64,000 nt of DNA from Allosphingosinicella deserti (GTDB lineage: Bacteria > Pseudomonadota > Alphaproteobacteria > Sphingomonadales > Sphingomonadaceae), in NCBI RefSeq assembly GCF_003012735.1, contig NZ_PXYI01000007.1:186001-250000 (forward strand). Direction: 5' to 3'. A program made the translations under genes and the position numbers. The notes under the pieces are model-generated. The model had not been told where the DNA came from. It ran no database searches and saw nothing but the letters and a program-made list of their open reading frames with translations. This document shows, piece after piece, positions 8,379-20,407 of the stretch. Numbering within the stretch: the stretch's first letter is position 1; each line of letters begins with the position of its first letter.

Positions 8379-9227
8379 TCAGATATCCTGGCTGATCCGG
8401 CCGTACAGCTCCGGGCGGCGATCGCGGAAAAAGCCGAAGGCGGAGCGGTGGGCACGGGCCTGGGCGAGATCCAGGGTGGCGACCAGCACCCCGGTGTCGG
8501 TGGCGCCGAATTCCGCCTGGATGTCGCCGCGCTCGTCGCAAATGAAGCTGTTGCCGTAATAACGCTGGCCATGCTCGGTGCCGACCCGATTTGCGGCGAC
8601 CACCGGCACGACGTTGGACACGGCGTGACCGATCATCGCCCGCCGCCACAAACGGCTGGTGTCGAGATCGGGATCGTGCGGCTCCGTGCCGATGGCGGTC
8701 GGGAACAGCAGGATCTCGGCGCCGTCGAGCATCAGCGCCCGCGCGGTCTCCGGATACCATTGGTCCCAACAGACCGCGGGGCCGACCTTGCCGTAGGGCG
8801 TCTTGAACGTCTTGAAGCCGGTATTGCCGGGGCGGAAGTAGAATTTCTCGGAGTAACCCGGTCCATCCGGAATGTGGCTCTTTCGATAGACGCCCATGAC
8901 GGCGCCATGATCGTCGATCATCGCCAGGCTGTTATAATGATGATGGCCGTCGGCCTCGAAAAAGCTCGTCGGAATGTAGACTCCGAGCTCGGCCGCGAGC
9001 TTCTGCATCGCCAGCACCGCCGGATGCTCGTCGACAGGCAAAGCGCGGGTGAAGTGGCCCTCGTCCTGAGTGCGGCAGAAATAATGGCCCTCGAACAATT
9101 CGGGCGGCAGGATCAGCTTCGCGCCTTTGGCCGCGGCCTCACGCACGAGCTCCGACACGGCGGCGATATTCTCTTGGACGTCGTCCGAGAAAGCGAGCTG
9201 CAGGGCGGCGACGGTGATCGTGGTCAT
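8379..9227 (-). CDS. aguB: N-carbamoylputrescine amidase
   Basis: This 282-residue nitrilase-superfamily enzyme hydrolyses N-carbamoylputrescine to putrescine, CO2 and ammonia in the cytoplasm. The catalytic triad is visible: Glu in ILPPELFEG, Lys in YRKSHIPDGPGY and Cys in AVCWDQWYPE. The DGPGYSEKFYFRPG stretch is typical of the family. It follows aguA by 30 bp in the same direction, giving both steps from agmatine to putrescine. Confidence 0.93.
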   Translation of the reverse strand: MTTITVAALQLAFSDDVQENIAAVSELVREAAAKGAKLILPPELFEGHYFCRTQDEGHFTRALPVDEHPAVLAMQKLAAELGVYIPTSFFEADGHHHYNSLAMIDDHGAVMGVYRKSHIPDGPGYSEKFYFRPGNTGFKTFKTPYGKVGPAVCWDQWYPETARALMLDGAEILLFPTAIGTEPHDPDLDTSRLWRRAMIGHAVSNVVPVVAANRVGTEHGQRYYGNSFICDERGDIQAEFGATDTGVLVATLDLAQARAHRSAFGFFRDRRPELYGRISQDI

Positions 9228-9257
9228 GATGTTCGGATCATCCCGGATGGAAGCGCG

Positions 9258-10231
9258 TCAGGCCGGCATTTGCTGGCTGATGCAGTGGAAGCTGCCGCCG
9301 CCGGTCAGGACATGGTCCGCGCGCAGCCCCACCGCCTTGCGGCCCGGGAACAGCGCACCGATCGCCCGCACGGCGTCGTCGTCATTCGGCGCGCCGTAGA
9401 TGGGCACCACCACCGCCGCATTGCCGATGTAGAAGTTCATATAGGAAGCCGGAACGATCTCGCCATCCCGCTCGACGAGGCCGGGGGAGGGGATCGGCAC
9501 CACCTCGACGCCGAACGCTTCGGCGCGGCGGCGCGCGTCCTCGAAGATCGCCGCGTTGGGATCGTCAGGCCCGGCGGCCACGGGCAGAGCGAGCCGGCTC
9601 TCGCCGACGAAGCGCGCGAGATTGTCGACATGGCCGTCGGTATGGTCGTTCAGCAGACCCTCGCCGAGCCACAGGATCCGCTCCGCACCGAGATCCCCGC
9701 GCAATGCCGATTCGATCGCCTTGCGGTCGAGCCTCGGGTTTCGATTGGGATTGAGCAGGCATTGTTCGGTGGTGACGAGCAGACCGGTGCCGTCGGCGTC
9801 GACCGCGCCGCCCTCCAAGATCCACTCGCGGCGCTCCGCCTCCAGGCCGGCGCTGTTGGCGAGCCGCAGCCCGATCGTGTCGTCGCCCTCGAGATCGTAT
9901 TTGCCGCCCCATCCGTTGAACAGGAAGCTGCGCGGCACCCGCGTCTCGCCATGACCGAGGATGATCGGACCGGTGTCGCGGAGCCAGATGTCGCCGAATA
10001 TCTCCTGGACGACGGTGGCGAACGGCGCGAGCTCGGCCGCGCGCCGGGCAGCAACCGGATCTGCGGCGACGATGCGAATCTCCTCGCCGCGCCCTTCGGC
10101 ATGAACGGCAGCGGCAAAGGCGGCGACTTCGGCCTGCGCGGCCTCGAGATCCTCGAGCCAGAGATCGGCATGGCTTGGAAATCCAATCCAGACGAATTCA
10201 TGCTCGTCCCATTCGGCGCTCTGGCGAAGGA

Positions 10232-10235
<4 letters not shown>
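9258..10235 (-). CDS. aguA: agmatine deiminase
   Basis: The 325-residue enzyme of the guanidino-group-modifying superfamily converts agmatine to N-carbamoylputrescine and ammonia. Motifs seen are IWLRDTGP, LNDHTDGHVDNLARF and the C-terminal catalytic cysteine in GGGSFHCISQQ. Its start overlaps the M28 peptidase stop by 4 bp (ATGA), and aguB follows, so the three genes are likely co-transcribed. No arginine decarboxylase is present in this window. Confidence 0.93.
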
Positions 10236-11893
<1,658 letters not shown>

Positions 11894-12100
11894 CGGGTGG
11901 TTTCTCCGGGCGGCAGTCTGTTCGGGCTATTGGCACCACGGCAGAGGCCATGCAAGCTTGCGCCGGCGACGGAGCGCACCGCTCTGCGCCGCTCAAACGG
12001 GCTCATTCTCAGGGGGATGACCACGATTGAACGGGTTTGCCAATGGGCGCCAGATCGTTGCTCTGACTCAGAGTCGTGCGCCGCAGGACGCAGTACCCTC

Positions 12101-12134
12101 AAAACAAAACGGCCGCCCCAAGGGACGGCCGTTT
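12101..12134 (-). terminator. intrinsic terminator of rpsD
   Basis: On the minus strand AAACGGCCG pairs with CGGCCGTTT, extended by CCC/GGG after one mismatch, around a 2-nt loop. The T-rich sequence TGTTTTG follows. It lies 30 bp downstream of the rpsD stop. Confidence 0.85.
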
Positions 12135-12163
12135 CCGTGGCTAGAGCCGGATCTGCCGAAAGA

Positions 12164-12778
12164 TCAGCGCGAGTAGAACTCGACCACCAAGTTCGGCTCC
12201 ATGCGAACCGGGTAGGGAACCTCGTCGAGCGTCGGGACGCGCGTGTAGGTGATCTTGGCGTTGCCTTCCGGGCTCACATAATCGGGGATCTCGCGCTCGG
12301 CGAGACCCTGCGCTTCCATGACCAATGCCATCTCGCGCGCCTTCGGGCCCAGTTCGATGACGTCGCCGACATTCACCCGGCGCGACGCGATGTTGCACTT
12401 GACGCCATTGACGCGGATGTGACCGTGGCTGACGATCTGACGGGCCGACCAGATCGTCGGCGCGAACTTGGCGCGATAGACGATCATGTCGAGGCGGCGT
12501 TCGAGCAGGCCGATCAGGTTCTGCGAGGTATCGCCCTTCATGCGGGCGGCTTCCGTAAAGGTCTTCTTGAACTGCTTCTCGGTGACGTCGCCATAATAGC
12601 CCTTCAGCTTCTGCTTGGCGCGAAGCTGGATGCCGAAGTCCGACATCTTGCCCTTGCGGCGCTGACCGTGCTGGCCCGGGCCATATTCACGCTTGTTGAC
12701 GGGGCTCTTCGGACGACCGAAGACATTCTCGCCCATACGACGGTCGAGTTTATACTTGGCGCTGCTGCGCTTGCTCAT
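12164..12778 (-). CDS. rpsD: 30S ribosomal protein S4
   Basis: The 204-residue protein starts at [20 protein letters not shown], the usual S4 opening; upstream codons in frame are not family sequence. S4 nucleates 30S assembly on 16S rRNA. The S4 RNA-binding domain is seen in [14 protein letters not shown] and [19 protein letters not shown]. It is a single-gene unit with its own promoter and terminator, divergent from the chorismate mutase gene. Confidence 0.98.
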   Translation of the reverse strand: MSKRSSAKYKLDRRMGENVFGRPKSPVNKREYGPGQHGQRRKGKMSDFGIQLRAKQKLKGYYGDVTEKQFKKTFTEAARMKGDTSQNLIGLLERRLDMIVYRAKFAPTIWSARQIVSHGHIRVNGVKCNIASRRVNVGDVIELGPKAREMALVMEAQGLAEREIPDYVSPEGNAKITYTRVPTLDEVPYPVRMEPNLVVEFYSR

Positions 12779-12885
12779 CTGTGGTCCAATCTGCTTGGTT
12801 GCTATGTTTCCGGAACCGCACCGCCCGAACTGCATCGGACGCGGCCACCGCTTCACCGGAGTGCGGGGCCAATTGCGAAGGCCGG

Positions 12886-12914
12886 CACATGGCGGCGAGG
12901 GGTGGATAAGTCAA
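12886..12914 (-). promoter_or_regulatory. probable rpsD promoter with an overlapping DnaA-box-like site
   Basis: On the minus strand TTGACT (12914-12909) is followed 17 nt later by CATGTG (12891-12886), about 110 bp before the rpsD start. The -35 is strong and the -10 weak. Overlapping it is TTATCCACC, eight of nine bases of the DnaA box TTATCCACA. Confidence 0.5.
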
Positions 12915-12996
12915 GCAAAAGCGAGGCGATGCGGTCGGCCCGCCCGTTCGAAAGCGGGCACTTCCCCACGGGACGATCACCCTCTAAGCGCCCCTC

Positions 12997-13317
12997 ATGG
13001 AATTCGATATCACTCCGCCGGCGGACTGCCGGACCATGGCCGAAGTGCGGGCCGGCGTCGACAGTCTCGACCGACTCCTCGTGGAATTGCTCGCCGAACG
13101 CTTCCGCTACATGGACGCGGCCTCCCGCATCAAAACGGAGCGTGGAGCGGTTCGCGACGAAGGTCGGAAGGCGCAAGTGCTCGCGAACGTTGCCGATCAT
13201 GCCCGTGAGCTCGGCGTGCCGATCGACCTCGTCACGGATCTGTGGGAGCGCCTGATCGAGGGCTCTATCGCTTACGAGCTCGCTCGCTTCGACGGAGCAC
13301 CTGCCGCGCAGGACTGA
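12997..13317 (+). CDS. chorismate mutase, AroQ type
   Basis: The 106-residue all-helical protein has the AroQ layout: VRAGVDSLDRLLVELLAERFRY opens helix 1, then KTERGAVRDEGRKAQVL with the active-site Arg/Lys. It converts chorismate to prephenate in phenylalanine and tyrosine synthesis. PchB-like isochorismate-pyruvate lyases share the fold, but no siderophore genes adjoin. It faces trmJ, whose end lies 36 bp away. Confidence 0.85.
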   Translation: MEFDITPPADCRTMAEVRAGVDSLDRLLVELLAERFRYMDAASRIKTERGAVRDEGRKAQVLANVADHARELGVPIDLVTDLWERLIEGSIAYELARFDGAPAAQD

Positions 13318-13353
13318 GCTTCCGGCGGACCCGAGCCCTGAGTCCGGCAACGA

Positions 13354-14106
13354 TCATTCCTGCCGCGGGCGGGGATTGACCAGCGCGCGAACCATGCCGC
13401 GCATCGCCTGAACTTCGCGGTTCGACCATCCGGCTTTGGTGATGAGGGTGCGGATCGTGTTCTTGGTCGCCGGCGTCCGATCCGGCGGATGGAAATAGCC
13501 GGCGGCTTCCAGCGACTCCTCGAGTTGCCCGATCAGGCCTTCCAGTTGCCCCTGATTTGCCTGCGGCTCACGCTCTTCGCCGATCGTCGGCATCAGGAGA
13601 TCGCCGTGCTTCGACCATTCATAGGCGAGCAGGATCACCGCCTGGGCGAGGTTCAGCGACCTGAATTCCGGATTGATCGGAACCGTGACGATCTTTGCGG
13701 CGATCGCGACTTCGTCCGTCTCGAGCCCGGAGCGCTCGGCACCGAACAGGATCGCCGAAGGCTCCGGCTGCATGCGAATTTCGCGGGCAGCTTCCTCGGG
13801 GGTCGCGACCGGTACGACCAGGCCCCGCTTGCGCACCGTGGTCGCATAGACATGGACGCAGTCGCCAACCGCTTCGGCGACGGTGCCATAAACGCGCGCC
13901 TTCTCAAGCACGATGTCCGCGCCGGACGCTGCCGGCCCCGCCGCCGGATTGGGCCAGCCGTCGCGTGGGCTGACCAGACGCAGGTCGGTGAGGCCGAAAT
14001 TCAGCATGGCGCGCGCGGCCTTGCCGATATTCTCGCCAAGTTGGGGCCGGACGAGAACGATCGCGGGAGAAGGGGCTGGGGCGGGAGAAGGGGCCGGCGA
14101 TGTCAT
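13354..14106 (-). CDS. trmJ: tRNA (cytidine/uridine-2'-O-)-methyltransferase TrmJ
   Basis: The 250-residue SPOUT-class enzyme methylates the ribose at tRNA position 32. Family features are [20 protein letters not shown] near the start, [17 protein letters not shown] and [15 protein letters not shown], which form the knotted SAM site. The start [12 protein letters not shown] overlaps the nrdR stop as ATGA. The open frame continues upstream only as an out-of-frame reading of nrdR. A Pro/Ala-rich N-terminal stretch of about 15 residues is extra. Confidence 0.9.
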   Translation of the reverse strand: MTSPAPSPAPAPSPAIVLVRPQLGENIGKAARAMLNFGLTDLRLVSPRDGWPNPAAGPAASGADIVLEKARVYGTVAEAVGDCVHVYATTVRKRGLVVPVATPEEAAREIRMQPEPSAILFGAERSGLETDEVAIAAKIVTVPINPEFRSLNLAQAVILLAYEWSKHGDLLMPTIGEEREPQANQGQLEGLIGQLEESLEAAGYFHPPDRTPATKNTIRTLITKAGWSNREVQAMRGMVRALVNPRPRQE

Positions 14107-14564
14107 TCGCGGCCGACTTCGCCGACCGAGCCGGCGAATTCCTCGAAGTCGCGCGCTTCGGTGAAGTCCTTGTAGACGCTGGCGAAGCGGATGTAGGCGA
14201 CGGGATCGAGCGCCTTCAAACCATCCATGACCATCTCGCCGATGCGGGTGGAGACGATCTCGCTCTCGCCGCTCGTCTCGACCTGGCGCTGGATCGACGA
14301 CACGAGCCGGTCGATCCGCTCCTGCGGGACCGGCCGCTTGCGGCAGGCGATGGCGATCGAGCGATCGAGCTTGGTGCGATCGAAGGGCTCGCGCCGGCTG
14401 CCCGATTTCACCACCGTCAGCTCGCGCAATTGCACGCGCTCGAAGGTGGTGAACCGGGCACCGCAATCCTCGCATTGCCGCCGGCGCCGTATGGAGGTGC
14501 CGTCCTCGCTGGGACGGCTATCCTTCACCTGGCTGTTTTCATGAGAGCAAAAGGGACAACGCAA
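14103..14564 (-). CDS. nrdR: transcriptional repressor NrdR
   Basis: The 153-residue regulator represses ribonucleotide reductase genes. The N-terminal zinc ribbon ([20 protein letters not shown], then [10 protein letters not shown]) is followed by an ATP-cone. The TTG at 14564 is chosen because the family begins MRCPFC; the longer frame from 14603 would overlap glyA. It follows glyA by 8 bp and overlaps trmJ by 4 bp in one operon. Confidence 0.93.
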   Translation of the reverse strand: MRCPFCSHENSQVKDSRPSEDGTSIRRRRQCEDCGARFTTFERVQLRELTVVKSGSRREPFDRTKLDRSIAIACRKRPVPQERIDRLVSSIQRQVETSGESEIVSTRIGEMVMDGLKALDPVAYIRFASVYKDFTEARDFEEFAGSVGEVGRE

Positions 14565-14572
14565 GGTCGGGC

Positions 14573-15904
14573 TTAATCCTGGTAGATCGGGAAACGGGCG
14601 CACAGCGCGCGGACCCGTGCCTTGACCTCCGCCTCGACCGCCGCATTGGCTTCGTGGCCATTGGCCTTGAGGCCGTCGAGCACGTCGGCGATCATGTCGG
14701 CGATGTCGCGGAACTCGGCGACGCCGAAGCCGCGGGTGGTGCCCGCGGGCGATCCGACCCGGATACCGCTTGTCTTGATCGGCGGCAGCGGATCGAAGGG
14801 GATGCCGTTCTTGTTGCAGGTGATCGAGGCGCGCTCGAGCGCTTCGTCGGCATCGCGCCCGGTGATGCCGAGGGGCGTCAGGTCGACGAGCGCAAGATGC
14901 GTATCGGTGCCGCCGGCGACGAGCGCCGCGCCGCGCTCCTGGAGGCGCCCGGCCAGCGCCTTGGCATTGGCGATCACCGCCTTCGCGTAAGACTTGAAGC
15001 CCGGCTCGAGCGCTTCGCCGAAGGCCACTGCCTTGGCGGCGATGACATGCATCAGCGGTCCGCCCTGCAGCCCGGGGAAGACGGCCGAGTTGATCTTCTT
15101 GGCGATGTCCTCGTCATCGGTCAGCACCATGCCCCCGCGCGGCCCGCGAAGGGTCTTGTGGGTGGTGGTGGTGACGACATGGGCATGGCCGAACGGGCTC
15201 GGATGCTCGCCTGCGGCGACGAGGCCGGCGAAATGGGCCATGTCGACCATCAGCAACGCTCCTACCTCGTCGGCGATCGCGCGGAAGCGGGCGAAATCGA
15301 TGTGCCGGGGATAAGCCGAGCCGCCGGCAATGATCAGTCGTGGCTTGTGCTCCCTGGCAAGGCTTTCGACCTGGTCGAAGTCGATCAGGTGATCGTCCTT
15401 ACGCACGCCGTACTGGACGGCGTTGAACCACTTGCCCGACAGCGCCGGCTTGGCGCCATGGGTCAGGTGGCCGCCGGCATCGAGGGAGAGGCCGAGGATG
15501 GTGTCGCCGGGCTTGGTCAGCGCGAGCATGACGGCGCCGTTGGCCTGGGCACCCGAATGCGGCTGGACGTTGGCGAAGCCGCAGCCGAACAGTTGCTTGG
15601 CACGCTCGATGGCAAGCGTCTCGACCGCGTCGGACGGCGCACAGCCCTGATAATAGCGGCGGCCCGGATAGCCTTCGGCATATTTGTTGGTGAGAACCGA
15701 ACCCTGTGCTTCGAGCACGGCACGCGACACGATATTCTCGGACGCGATCAGCTCGATCTGGTTCTGCTCGCGGTCGAGCTCGGCCGCGATCGCATCGGCG
15801 ACCGCAGTGTCGGCGACGCGCAGGCGCTCGGTGAAGAAGCCGGCCGGCTGAACGTCGCTGAGATCGTTGGCGGGGACATCATTGGCTGGGCGGGTGCTCA
15901 TCAT
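14573..15904 (-). CDS. glyA: serine hydroxymethyltransferase
   Basis: The 443-residue PLP enzyme interconverts serine and glycine and supplies methylene-tetrahydrofolate. The PLP lysine is in [32 protein letters not shown] and [11 protein letters not shown] are diagnostic. The start overlaps the rpiB stop by 4 bp (ATGA); a second ATG directly follows. The N-terminal 20 residues vary in the family. It is the second gene of the rpiB-glyA-nrdR-trmJ operon. Confidence 0.97.
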   Translation of the reverse strand: MMSTRPANDVPANDLSDVQPAGFFTERLRVADTAVADAIAAELDREQNQIELIASENIVSRAVLEAQGSVLTNKYAEGYPGRRYYQGCAPSDAVETLAIERAKQLFGCGFANVQPHSGAQANGAVMLALTKPGDTILGLSLDAGGHLTHGAKPALSGKWFNAVQYGVRKDDHLIDFDQVESLAREHKPRLIIAGGSAYPRHIDFARFRAIADEVGALLMVDMAHFAGLVAAGEHPSPFGHAHVVTTTTHKTLRGPRGGMVLTDDEDIAKKINSAVFPGLQGGPLMHVIAAKAVAFGEALEPGFKSYAKAVIANAKALAGRLQERGAALVAGGTDTHLALVDLTPLGITGRDADEALERASITCNKNGIPFDPLPPIKTSGIRVGSPAGTTRGFGVAEFRDIADMIADVLDGLKANGHEANAAVEAEVKARVRALCARFPIYQD

Positions 15905-16359
15905 GCGGGCTCCTTCGCAAAATCGGGGTTGGTGAGCTTGTCGATGCGGCGCTGATGCCGGCCGCCGGCGAACGGGGTGGCTAGGAATTGGGCAATGCAG
16001 TCGCGCGCTGTCTCGATACCGATCAGGCGCGCGCCGAGGGCAAGCACGTTGGCATCATTATGCTCGCGGGCGAGCCGCGCGGAGAGGCCGTCCGAGACGA
16101 GGGCACAGCGGCAATGGGGATGACGGTTGATGGCGATCGAGATGCCGATGCCCGATCCGCAAAGAGCAATGCCGCGTTCGACCTCGCCATCGGCGATCGC
16201 GCGCGCGATGCGGTAGCCGTAATCGGGATAATCGACGCTGTCCGTCGACGCCGTGCCGAGATCGAGCACGTCATAGCCTTGGCCGCGCAGATGCTCGGCG
16301 AGCTCCGCCTTCATCGCATAAGCTGCATGATCGGAAACGATGGCGATACGCTCAGCCAC
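15901..16359 (-). CDS. rpiB: ribose-5-phosphate isomerase B
   Basis: The 152-residue sugar isomerase of the RpiB/LacAB family links ribose 5-phosphate and ribulose 5-phosphate in the pentose pathway. Motifs are [12 protein letters not shown] near the start, DLGT and the [17 protein letters not shown] loop with the catalytic cysteine. The GTG start gives the usual length. It heads the glyA-nrdR-trmJ operon, as in many Alphaproteobacteria. Confidence 0.95.
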   Translation of the reverse strand: MAERIAIVSDHAAYAMKAELAEHLRGQGYDVLDLGTASTDSVDYPDYGYRIARAIADGEVERGIALCGSGIGISIAINRHPHCRCALVSDGLSARLAREHNDANVLALGARLIGIETARDCIAQFLATPFAGGRHQRRIDKLTNPDFAKEPA

Positions 16360-16480
16360 GCCGGAAGACTCCGCTTTTGATTGAAGGCGCCTCTCTAAGC
16401 GAGTGGCGGTGCGCCCGCAATCGCGAGTTCGGTGCGAATGTCCCGAGGAACCCGCAACAGAGAGGGCGGTGGCGGTCCGG

Positions 16481-17695
16481 TTAGGCGGCCACCCTGAGCT
16501 CGAGCCGGTCCCAGATCTCGACGAGCGCGCCGGCGAGTTCGCGCATCATCGCCTCATCGTGGCTGGGTCCCGGGGTGAAGCGGAGGCGCTCGGTGCCGCG
16601 GGGGACGGTGGGGTAATTGATCGGCTGGACGTAGACGCCGTATTCGGCGAGCAGGATGTCGCTGATCTTCTTGGCCTTGACCGGATCGCCGACCATCAGC
16701 GGCACGATGTGGGTGGTCGAGGCCATCACCGGCAGCCCGGCATCGGCGAAGATCGCCTTGAGCGTCGCCGCGGCGGCCTGCTGACCTTCGCGCTCGGCGC
16801 TGGACGCCTTGAGGTGGCGGACGCTGGCGAGCGCGCCGGCGACCAGCACCGGCGAGAGCGAGGTGGTGAAGATGAAGCCCGGTGCGTAGCTGCGGATGAC
16901 GTCGACGATGTTGCGGTCGGCGGCGATGTAGCCGCCCATCACGCCGAATGCCTTGCCGAGCGTGCCTTCGATGATGGTCAGGCGGTGGGCGACGTCGTCG
17001 CGCTCCGAAATGCCGCCGCCGCGTGCGCCGTACATGCCGACGGCATGGACTTCGTCGAGATAGGTGATCGCATTGTAGCGGTCGGCGAGATCGCAGATGG
17101 CGGCGATCGGCGCGACATCGCCGTCCATCGAATAGACGCTCTCGAACGCAATCAGCTTGGGCGCGTCCGGATCGGCTTGCGCAAGCAATTCCTCGAGATG
17201 CGCGAGATCGTTGTGGCGGAACACCCGCTTCTCGCAGCCCGAGGTGCGAATGCCGGCGATCATCGAGGCGTGGTTCAATTCGTCGGAGAAGATCACGCAG
17301 CCCGGCAGCAATTTGCCCAGGGTGGAGAGCGTCGCCTCGTTCGAGATGTAGCCCGACGTGAACAGCAAAGCCGCTTCCTTGCCGTGGAGATCGGCAAGCT
17401 CGGCCTCGAGATCGACATGGTAATGGGTGTTGCCGCCGATGTTGCGGGTGCCGCCCGAACCAGCGCCGACATCGTGGAGCGCCTCCTCCATCGCCGCGAT
17501 CACCGACGGATGCTGGCCCATCGCCAGATAATCGTTCGAGCACCAGACGGTGATCGGCTTGGGGCCGTTATGCCCGGCAAAGCAGCGCGCATTCGGGAAC
17601 GATCCCTTGTTGCGCAAGATGTCGATGAACACACGGTAGCGGCCCTCGGCATGAAGCCGGTCGATCGCCTGGGCGAAGATTCGCTGATAGTCCAA
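16481..17695 (-). CDS. hemA: 5-aminolevulinate synthase
   Basis: The 404-residue PLP enzyme condenses glycine and succinyl-CoA to 5-aminolevulinate, the first step of the C4 haem pathway typical of Alphaproteobacteria. The opening [20 protein letters not shown] matches the family and fixes a TTG start at 17695. [13 protein letters not shown] and the PLP lysine loop [15 protein letters not shown] are clear. The open frame continues upstream through the murI region only as an alternate reading. Confidence 0.96.
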   Translation of the reverse strand: MDYQRIFAQAIDRLHAEGRYRVFIDILRNKGSFPNARCFAGHNGPKPITVWCSNDYLAMGQHPSVIAAMEEALHDVGAGSGGTRNIGGNTHYHVDLEAELADLHGKEAALLFTSGYISNEATLSTLGKLLPGCVIFSDELNHASMIAGIRTSGCEKRVFRHNDLAHLEELLAQADPDAPKLIAFESVYSMDGDVAPIAAICDLADRYNAITYLDEVHAVGMYGARGGGISERDDVAHRLTIIEGTLGKAFGVMGGYIAADRNIVDVIRSYAPGFIFTTSLSPVLVAGALASVRHLKASSAEREGQQAAAATLKAIFADAGLPVMASTTHIVPLMVGDPVKAKKISDILLAEYGVYVQPINYPTVPRGTERLRFTPGPSHDEAMMRELAGALVEIWDRLELRVAA

Positions 17696-17783
17696 AAGTC
17701 CGCTCCCCGGGGCTCTACCTGCCCGCCTATAGCGATTCCGCCCCGAGATGGCTAGCCGGAGCCATCCTGCAAGAGCGATGATT

Positions 17784-18581
17784 TTACAGCGTTTCGATAC
17801 GGGCGAGGCCGAAATCGGCCATCCCGCTGCGATAGGCGTCGAAGTCCGTCGCGCGGCTGGTGAAAATGGCGCGTCCTTCGGGCGCACTCTCCGGCCAGAG
17901 ATGGTTGCGCGTGAGCCACGCGGTTCGTCTGGCAATGCCCTCCTTGCCGTCGACGAACCGCACCGGACGTGACGACGCTGCGGCGAGCTCGTCTTGGACG
18001 AGTGGAAAATGGGTGCAGGCGAGCACGATCGTGTCGATGCGATCCCCGCCGGGGCGCGTGTACAGCGCATCGAGAATCCGCGCGAAGGCGGCGGGATCGA
18101 GTGTCTCGCCGCGAAGCTTGGCTTCGGCGAGGTCGACCAGTTCCGCCGAGCCGTGGCGGACGACCGTGCAATCGGCCGCAAATTCGGCGGCGAGGCGATC
18201 GACATAAGGCTGCCGCACCGTCGCCTCGGTGCCGAGCACGCCGATCGCCCGGGTTTTCGACAAAGCCGCCGCGGGCTTGATCGCCGGCACGGTGCCGACG
18301 ATCGGCAGATCGAGCGCTGCGCGGACGGCGTCGAGCGCAATCGTCGAGGCGGTGTTGCAGGCGATGACGACCAGTTCGGGATCGAAGCGCTCGGCAAGGC
18401 GGCCGAGCAAAGCGGGGACCCGAGCCTCGATCTCCGCGGCCGACTTGGTGCCGTAAGGATAACCGGCGCTGTCGGCGACATAGACGATCGGTGCGGTCGG
18501 CAGCAGCGCACGGATCGGGCGCAGGACGGAAAGGCCGCCAATGCCGGAATCGAAGACGAGCAGCGGCCTGGGTTCGTTCAT
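17784..18581 (-). CDS. murI: glutamate racemase
   Basis: The 265-residue cofactor-independent racemase makes D-glutamate for peptidoglycan. The two catalytic cysteines are in [12 protein letters not shown] and [23 protein letters not shown] opens the protein and ADSAGYPYG follows. It is divergent from plsY, with 109 bp between the starts. Confidence 0.95.
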   Translation of the reverse strand: MNEPRPLLVFDSGIGGLSVLRPIRALLPTAPIVYVADSAGYPYGTKSAAEIEARVPALLGRLAERFDPELVVIACNTASTIALDAVRAALDLPIVGTVPAIKPAAALSKTRAIGVLGTEATVRQPYVDRLAAEFAADCTVVRHGSAELVDLAEAKLRGETLDPAAFARILDALYTRPGGDRIDTIVLACTHFPLVQDELAAASSRPVRFVDGKEGIARRTAWLTRNHLWPESAPEGRAIFTSRATDFDAYRSGMADFGLARIETL

Positions 18582-18690
18582 CGCGCTCCGCTACAGGGCA
18601 AGGCCGCAGCTGCGCAAGCGACGAGCGCAGGCGCCGAAATTGTTGCGCGGTGGGGGCGATCCGCTACATTCCGGCACTCTCGGGGAGTAA

Positions 18691-19317
18691 GTGGTGACGA
18701 TCGATAGCATAGCCGGTCCCCTGCTGGCCCTTGTCCTTGGCTATCTGCTGGGATCGATCCCGTTCGGCATCCTACTCACGCGCTTCACCGGCGCGGGCGA
18801 TCTCCGCAAGATCGGATCCGGCAATATCGGCGCGACCAACGTGCTGCGCACCGGTCGCAAGGGCCTCGCGGCGGCGACCTTGCTGCTCGATCTGCTGAAA
18901 GGCACGGCGGCGGTCCTGCTCGCCGAGCATTTCGTCCCCGGCACCGCGCAGCTCGCCGCAATCGCGGCGTTGCTCGGCCACATGTTTCCGATCTGGCTGC
19001 GTTTCGCGGGCGGCAAGGGCGTCGCGACCTTCATGGGTCTCGTTCTCGGCTTCGCGATCCTTGGGGATCTCCATTGGGCCGCGCCCGCGGCCTATGCGGT
19101 GGTTTGGATCGGACTGCTCGCCGCCACCCGCTATTCGTCGCTCGCCGGCATGTCGGCCGGGCTCAGCGCACCGATCGCTGCCGCCATTCTCGGGCGCTAC
19201 GATCTGGCCTTGATGTTCCTTGGGCTGGCGCTGCTGGTGCTGTGGAAGCATCGCGACAATGTACGGCGACTGCTTGCCGGCACGGAGCCGCGGGTCGGCA
19301 CGGCCAGGAATGGCTGA
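18691..19317 (+). CDS. plsY: glycerol-3-phosphate acyltransferase PlsY
   Basis: The 208-residue multi-spanning inner-membrane enzyme transfers an acyl group from acyl-phosphate to glycerol 3-phosphate, the first step of phospholipid synthesis. GYLLGSIPFGILL, the cytoplasmic loop GSGNIGATNVLR and FAGGKGVATFMG are the three family motifs. The start is GTG. Its end overlaps dprA by 8 bp. Confidence 0.96.
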   Translation: MVTIDSIAGPLLALVLGYLLGSIPFGILLTRFTGAGDLRKIGSGNIGATNVLRTGRKGLAAATLLLDLLKGTAAVLLAEHFVPGTAQLAAIAALLGHMFPIWLRFAGGKGVATFMGLVLGFAILGDLHWAAPAAYAVVWIGLLAATRYSSLAGMSAGLSAPIAAAILGRYDLALMFLGLALLVLWKHRDNVRRLLAGTEPRVGTARNG

Positions 19318-20407
19318 TACGGGCGCAACCGAGGACCAGGTCGCCCGCCTGCGCCTCATCCGCTCGGACAATATCGGCCCGATCACCTATTTTCAGCTCC
19401 TGGCCCGCTTCGGCTCCGCGTCCGCAGCGATCGCAGCGATCCCCGACCTCGCGGCCCGCGGCGGCGGACGTGCGCCAAGGCTGGTCGGCCGCGCCGCCGT
19501 GGAAGCGGAAATGGAGGCGGTCGCGAGGCTGGGTGCGCGCTATCTGTTCGTCGAGCAGGGGGCCTATCCCGCCTTGCTTGCCGAAACCGAAACCGCGCCG
19601 CCGGCGCTGATCGTCAAGGGGCATCTGTCGCTGCTCGATCGCACCCTGGTAGCCGTGGTCGGTGCCCGCAATGCGTCGGCCGCGGCCTGCCGTTTCGCCA
19701 GGATCCTCGCCCAGGCGCTCGGGGAGGCCGACGCGGTGGTCGTCTCCGGGCTCGCCCGCGGGATCGACACCGCCGCGCACGACGGGGCGCTCGAGAGCGG
19801 CACCATCGGAGTCGTCGCCGGCGGAATCGACGTCTATTACCCGCCCGAGAATGAAGCACGGCAGCGGGCGATCGCCGAGCGTGGTCTGTTGATCTCGGAA
19901 CAGCCGCCCGGCATCGAGCCACGCGCCCGGCATTTCCCGTCGCGCAACCGTATCATCGCCGGCATCGCCCTAGGCACCGTCGTGGTCGAGGCGGCGCCGC
20001 GCTCCGGATCGCTGATCACCGCCCGCTTTGCCGCCGATTTCGGACGCGAGGTGATGGCGGTGCCCGGCTCGCCGCTCGATCCGCGTGCGCAGGGCTGCAA
20101 CGGCCTCATCCGCGACGGTGCGACTTTGATCCAGAATGCCGAAGACGTGCTCGAGGCGCTGAGCCCCGGACGCATCGGTCCGTTTCGTCAGCGCGAGATC
20201 CCCTATGCGGCGCCGGAGCCGACCGCGGATGCGGACGATCAGGCACGGCGTGCGATCGCCGGTCTGCTCAACGCGACGCCGGTGCCGGTCGACGAGCTGA
20301 TCCGTCAGACCGGTCTGACGCCCGCCATCGTTCACACGGTGCTGCTCGAACTCGAACTCGCGGCACGGCTGGAGAGGCATGCCGGCGGAAAGGTCAGCGC
20401 ACTCTGA
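19310..20407 (+). CDS. dprA: DNA-processing protein DprA
   Basis: The 365-residue protein loads RecA on incoming single-stranded DNA during natural transformation. It has an N-terminal SAM-like region (LIRSDNIGPITYFQLL), a Rossmann core (VVGARNASAAACRFAR, SGLARGIDTAAHDGAL, FPSRNRIIAG) and a C-terminal winged-helix domain. MADTGATEDQVARL is chosen as start, inside the end of plsY. plsY-dprA-topA order is common in Alphaproteobacteria. Confidence 0.95.
   Translation: MADTGATEDQVARLRLIRSDNIGPITYFQLLARFGSASAAIAAIPDLAARGGGRAPRLVGRAAVEAEMEAVARLGARYLFVEQGAYPALLAETETAPPALIVKGHLSLLDRTLVAVVGARNASAAACRFARILAQALGEADAVVVSGLARGIDTAAHDGALESGTIGVVAGGIDVYYPPENEARQRAIAERGLLISEQPPGIEPRARHFPSRNRIIAGIALGTVVVEAAPRSGSLITARFAADFGREVMAVPGSPLDPRAQGCNGLIRDGATLIQNAEDVLEALSPGRIGPFRQREIPYAAPEPTADADDQARRAIAGLLNATPVPVDELIRQTGLTPAIVHTVLLELELAARLERHAGGKVSAL

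Noticed and set aside
17696..18541. Long N-terminal extension of the hemA frame
   Set aside because: It only reads murI in another frame; 5-aminolevulinate synthase begins LDYQRIFAQ at 17695.
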